From NCBI GenBank assembly GCA_021613335.1, contig JAJTWR010000159.1:873001-937000 (forward strand): 64,000 bases of DNA, given 5' to 3'. Under the pieces are notes generated by a model, which was not told where the DNA came from, made no database searches, and saw only the letters and a program-made list of their open reading frames with translations. Position 1 is the first letter of the stretch. Every line of letters starts with the position of its first letter. The translations under genes were made by a program, and so were the position numbers. Shown here piece by piece: positions 60,509 to 64,000 of this stretch. This DNA is from Whitmania pigra. Taxonomy: Eukaryota; Annelida; Clitellata; Hirudinida; Haemopidae.

Positions 60509-61160
60509 TTACAAACAAATTTTCCGCGCTTTTCTTTCCGCAAAGTTTTTTTTTATAACAGTTTCAAAATTTAATCCATCGGCAAGTGCCCCCTCAACAG
60601 AGAGGACTGCCAAGCCTGTAAGCCTCGTCTGGCTCATCGATAATCCAAGGTAGTTTTTTATAACATAAGTTTGGAGAAAAAGCGCTCTGGTAGCACTAAT
60701 AGCCTGAGTTAGGAAGAAACGCGACAGGATCACAATATCCCAAGATGATATCTCTGTATGAAGCTCAAAAGTTGAAGGGGTCCATCAATTTTATCGTTTC
60801 CCGAAGCTTCCACAAATTACTTCAATCTCTTCCTTTTGACAAGGAACTCTTCTTTCTCCATGTCTTCATCGACTACCACAAGATTACAATCATAATTATC
60901 ATCAATCACGTTTCACGATGTGAGAAAGGCGTATTTGTTTGCAAGACCGTGAACTTGCTGAAATCTGCGAGATATTTCCTCAGTCAACCTGCCGATGACA
61001 CACAGCATTTCCCTTCTCAACTCAGTGTCAAATCCCAGCGTTACATATCAACTTCATATCCATTAGTTACTGTTTGCAGATTCGACGCTCCATGCTTATA
61101 TACATTTCTGAGTTTTTTGGTTTCGTCTATTGCATTGTCTCTTTCTACGGAATAACGCGC
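60509..61160 (-). pseudogene. Decayed ZMYM/hAT-type transposase fragment
   Basis: The last part (60509-60733) reads LSMSQTRLTGLAVLSVEGAL, then FETVIKKNFAERKARK, the dimerisation end of ZMYM1/P52rIPK-like hAT proteins (RLxGLAxLxIE...FAxKKAR). About 350 nt upstream, EEISRRFQQVHGLANKYAFL belongs to the same family, but at least three stops separate the parts. The minus-strand frame is shadowed by a plus-strand ORF at 60745-61155 that is not real. Confidence 0.75.
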
Positions 61161-62335
61161 CGCTTTCCTTCATTATCTTCATTACGGTACCCTCTTTGAA
61201 AAATCACACAAAGATTCTGAAAATTACAAAATGGATTGAAGCTTCAGACTGCACACTAAAAAATATAAAATCTGTTCTTGGTGTAGAACGAATTGATGTT
61301 ATTTAATATTTCACGAAACGTTTTAAAAAATTAATAAAGTGATTTTCATTGATGACTCGTACATGTTGTACATCAAGCGTTACACCGAATGCCAAATTGA
61401 AATCTGATCCTTCAAATAACACAACAGAAAAACTGAAGGAAAGGGGCTGTCATTTTTTTAATTTTTTTTAAATTTTACGTGCTCCCTCAAAATGCCGCCC
61501 CTTGGTATTTGCCGCGCGGGGCGGACCGCCCCTCCCTTGGTACGCCACTAGTTTTACCTAAGGGGTGGTCTATAAAGTATGTCACACTATTTTAGACCAT
61601 TTTAAACCCCAACCCCATGTCACACAATTAAAAGTTATTATTCTAAGAAACTTTTTTTTTCACATCCACGTAAAGAGTCATTAATATGTTTTTGAGCGGC
61701 AGCGATTGCACCAAACTAAAAAAATCTCCAATTTCAAGAAAATACTGAGAACATGCCTCAGGGCACGACACTGATGCATAAACTGGAAAAGTCCTGAAAA
61801 TGCAAGGATTTTATTAAAGAAAACAAACTTGGTAACGTCGAAAGATCTCGAATTGACTGAGAAGGAAGAAATCACGATCAAGAAACAAATTCACAGCCTG
61901 ATTGAAAACGACAAAATAACGAATAACATTTTCAGATTTCAATAACTGTTTTGTCCAACTCCACCTGCCACTTTAGGGGGTCACAAAGTTGCCAGGCAGC
62001 ATTTTTATTTTTATTAATTGCGGCGCCCCTCGTCTGCTTCGGTGGAGTTTTGTTGACTCTGCAAACAACAACCAAACATACGATGCATGCCATCGTATTT
62101 AGCGTCAATGGAGGGGAAAAATAGACAAAAATGGATAAAAACCACCCATGCATAGGAACTAATCTGCCAATAAAAACTTGCGTTCAGCAATATATGGAAG
62201 CATTTAAAAGGCTTTCAATCAAAAAATTGTCTGCTTAACTCCATTCCAGAATCCATTCCAACCTAGCATAGATTGGTAACACGCAGGTGCATAGATAAAA
62301 AATCAAGTGGCCCTTTGTAGCTGAAATGAGACTTG
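61161..62335. other. No gene; fragments of transposon ends
   Basis: GCGGGGCGGACCGCCCCTCC with TTGGTACGCCACTAG (61515-61552) and AAGGGGTGGTCTATAAAGTA (61559-61578) look like ends of two different DNA transposons whose partner ends are not in the window. Confidence 0.4.
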
Positions 62336-64000
62336 TTAATATGTTGGACTGTTACATATCCGTGACGCCTCGCTTCTTTCAATTCCAGTTTGAGAGCTCG
62401 GGAATCCTTCCAATTTTAAGTATACTAAGCAACTATCCTCCACTTTCATTTCGTAGTGATCAGCATATCCAGGTTTTAAATCGCCAAAAAATTCTTCGTT
62501 GGAATGAGTTGCGAACCTGAATAGGTTTTCAAGAAGGGATTCATCGGTATGCCGCTTCTTTTCAATGCTCTCTTGATCATCTCCATTCTGCTTTGCACGA
62601 TTTCCGCTCTCATTTCTCTGATGTTCGATAGTTTTGGAGTCAAACAAATGACATTCATGGGGATTATTTGTGCAGAATCCTGCCATGGTGTACAACACAG
62701 CATCGATTGAAGTTTTATTTGTTGAGCTTTTGTCAGTAGTTTTGCTAGACCTCTCGTTGGACCAACCCGATATTGTCTGTTTAACAGCAATGTCAAACTT
62801 ATCGGCAACATGCAACGTGTGGTAGTAGAATCTAAATACAAATCTATTCATTCCGAGTAAACATATTCTATTATAAGATGGCGATGTAGATGATTGATTT
62901 GAATCGAGGTGACTTTCATCTTGGCATTCATAAACAACTAGATATTCTTTATTAGCGGATTTGAAAAGGTCGCAAACTGAAATATTCAGACATTTCTGAA
63001 AGTGAAATTTTGGAATAGGATCGTTTGACTGAGAGGTGTAAACTTTCCATGGAGCTTCGTCTCCTGACATAAACTGTCCATCATTGAACGCTGGAGTGAC
63101 GGAAGAATCATCAGATAAGTGTTTGAGGCAAGAATTTTCCCAAGTCGTAGTTATCCACAGATTATTAACTTCAGAGCATTCGATCCAAGGTTTTTGCAAT
63201 GGTCCTTCTTTGCCTAACTTCAAGTTCATAACTGGAACTGCTAAAGTGATGGAAAAGAGAAGGCAGCAGAGCATGAACAGCACCTTGTCAAGACAAATAG
63301 CTGCTGTTAACGGCTAGATTATCTGCAAATTACAAAACTTATGACCAACCTGTTTCAATTCATACTTGTCGTTCTTCCTGACTTTGATTCCTTCCATGTG
63401 TGCGTACCAAACAATTCTCACAGAAACGAACATTATTCGAGATGACGTTACTGCAGCTTCAAGGGCACTACCAGAGTGCCCCGTCGCATGACTGCTCCAC
63501 CACTTGCTCGTGAAATAAGAGATGGTGGCGAGAGGCACGTACTTGAAAACTAAAGTAATGAGCAATTCAACATGCAGAGGCATCGATGTCGTTCCGTCGC
63601 TTCTAAATAAGGCTGACAAAGTGTTGGCAAATTCTGGGAAGAATAAAATGCTACCGACTATTGTAAATATGCACAGCGGCAACCAAAGGTCATTCTTTGA
63701 CACAGCAGTATAATCCAGGAAACCAGCAAAGAGACGAGGCGTCGATTCTTCAGTTTCAGAGCACATAGCAAACTTTGCAAGAGTGAGGATCAAATCAGTG
63801 AAACCTAAAATTAACATGGCCACCACCCACTTCTTGCTTCCTCCGCTGCCGCTTTTAACTGTAGCTTCATTGCCGCCAGTTTCGACTGATTCTTTGATGT
63901 CCCCGTTGCAGATCGTTTTCTTGCTCCAACTTCTGTTAAAACACTTCTTTTTACCAAAGTTTTCGAAGAATAACTGACATCTTGCACGAAAGGAATTCCT
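62336..64000 (-). CDS. Unrecognised multi-pass membrane protein, 5' end beyond window
   Basis: Exons 64000-63350 (open to the edge) and 63283-62336 join in phase across a 66-bp intron (donor GTTGGT, acceptor TTGACAAG) to a TAA. Four hydrophobic segments are visible: WVVAMLILGFTDLILTLAKF, LWLPLCIFTIVGSILFF, ELLITLVFKYVPLATISYF and VLFMLCCLLFSITLAVPVM. A hydrophilic region of about 290 residues follows, with several Cys and N-x-S/T sites, plausibly extracellular or lumenal. A Cys/Lys-rich segment (NFGKKKCFNRSWSKKTICNG) precedes TM1. I recognise no family. It lies in the same orientation as phytochelatin synthase, 2.4 kb upstream of it. Confidence 0.65.

Noticed and set aside
60745..61155. 136-aa plus-strand ORF
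   Set aside because: It is the shadow of a decayed transposase on the minus strand that has recognisable family motifs.
61559..61640. Second copy of the GTCCATAAA-type element
   Set aside because: The end (GGGGTGGTCTATAAAGTATG) is of a related type but differs, and no opposite end was found.

Overview
The window is animal nuclear DNA. It is AT-rich, its genes are split by many small spliceosomal introns (GT-AG, with one clear GC-AG), and it carries animal-type genes: a liprin-beta with three SAM domains, a BLTP3/UHRF1BP1-type lipid-transfer protein, sorting nexin 4, LEO1 and DDX49. The repeats (CsRn1-like Ty3/gypsy with a tRNA-Trp primer site, many hAT relatives, a Tigger/pogo relic, a tRNA-derived SINE) and a phytochelatin synthase fit an invertebrate. 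I cannot name the species from sequence alone. Exons were joined by hand; for the five best genes every intron phase closes to one uninterrupted reading frame.

Layout. 1-4.4 kb: no recognised gene; small inverted-repeat elements and a charged ORF fragment. 4.5-7.15 kb (+): LEO1, 10 exons. 7.66-17.1 kb (-): BLTP3, 20 exons, tail to tail with LEO1, with an hAT MITE and a 19-bp minisatellite in its introns. 17.1-25.3 kb: repeats: a dispersed repeat, an ATT microsatellite, a 1.07-kb hAT element with minisatellite arms, and an intact-ended Ty3/gypsy element with identical LTRs. 25.36-27.67 kb (+): DDX49, 11 exons. 27.8-30.2 kb: a Tigger relic split by a GTF2IRD2/ZBED-like hAT. 30.65 kb: SINE. 30.98-33.98 kb (-): SNX4, 13 exons. 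35.07-40.58 kb (-): liprin-beta, 20 exons. 40.6-54.8 kb: repeat-rich; it holds an arrestin-domain (ARRDC) gene copy with two frame breaks and a stop, an 851-bp hAT with perfect 8-bp target duplications, and a compact LTR element with identical LTRs and one ORF (SAP domain plus a hydrophobic segment, no pol). 54.85-56.5 kb (-): exons of an unrecognised gene, possibly a distant 5' part of liprin-beta. 57.7-61.2 kb: a TIR element, a two-exon phytochelatin synthase (-) and a decayed ZMYM/hAT transposase. 62.3-64.0 kb (-): an unrecognised four-TM protein with a large ectodomain, running off the right edge.

The genes do not form one pathway. LEO1 (PAF1 complex) and DDX49 (rRNA processing) are nuclear housekeeping genes; BLTP3 and SNX4 both act on endosomal membranes; liprin-beta is an adhesion and presynaptic scaffold; phytochelatin synthase handles metals and glutathione conjugates. 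The most unusual items are the SAP-ORF LTR element, the hAT with about 290-bp arms of tandem 17-mers, the large insertion in the catalytic domain of the phytochelatin synthase, and a motif-V change in DDX49.
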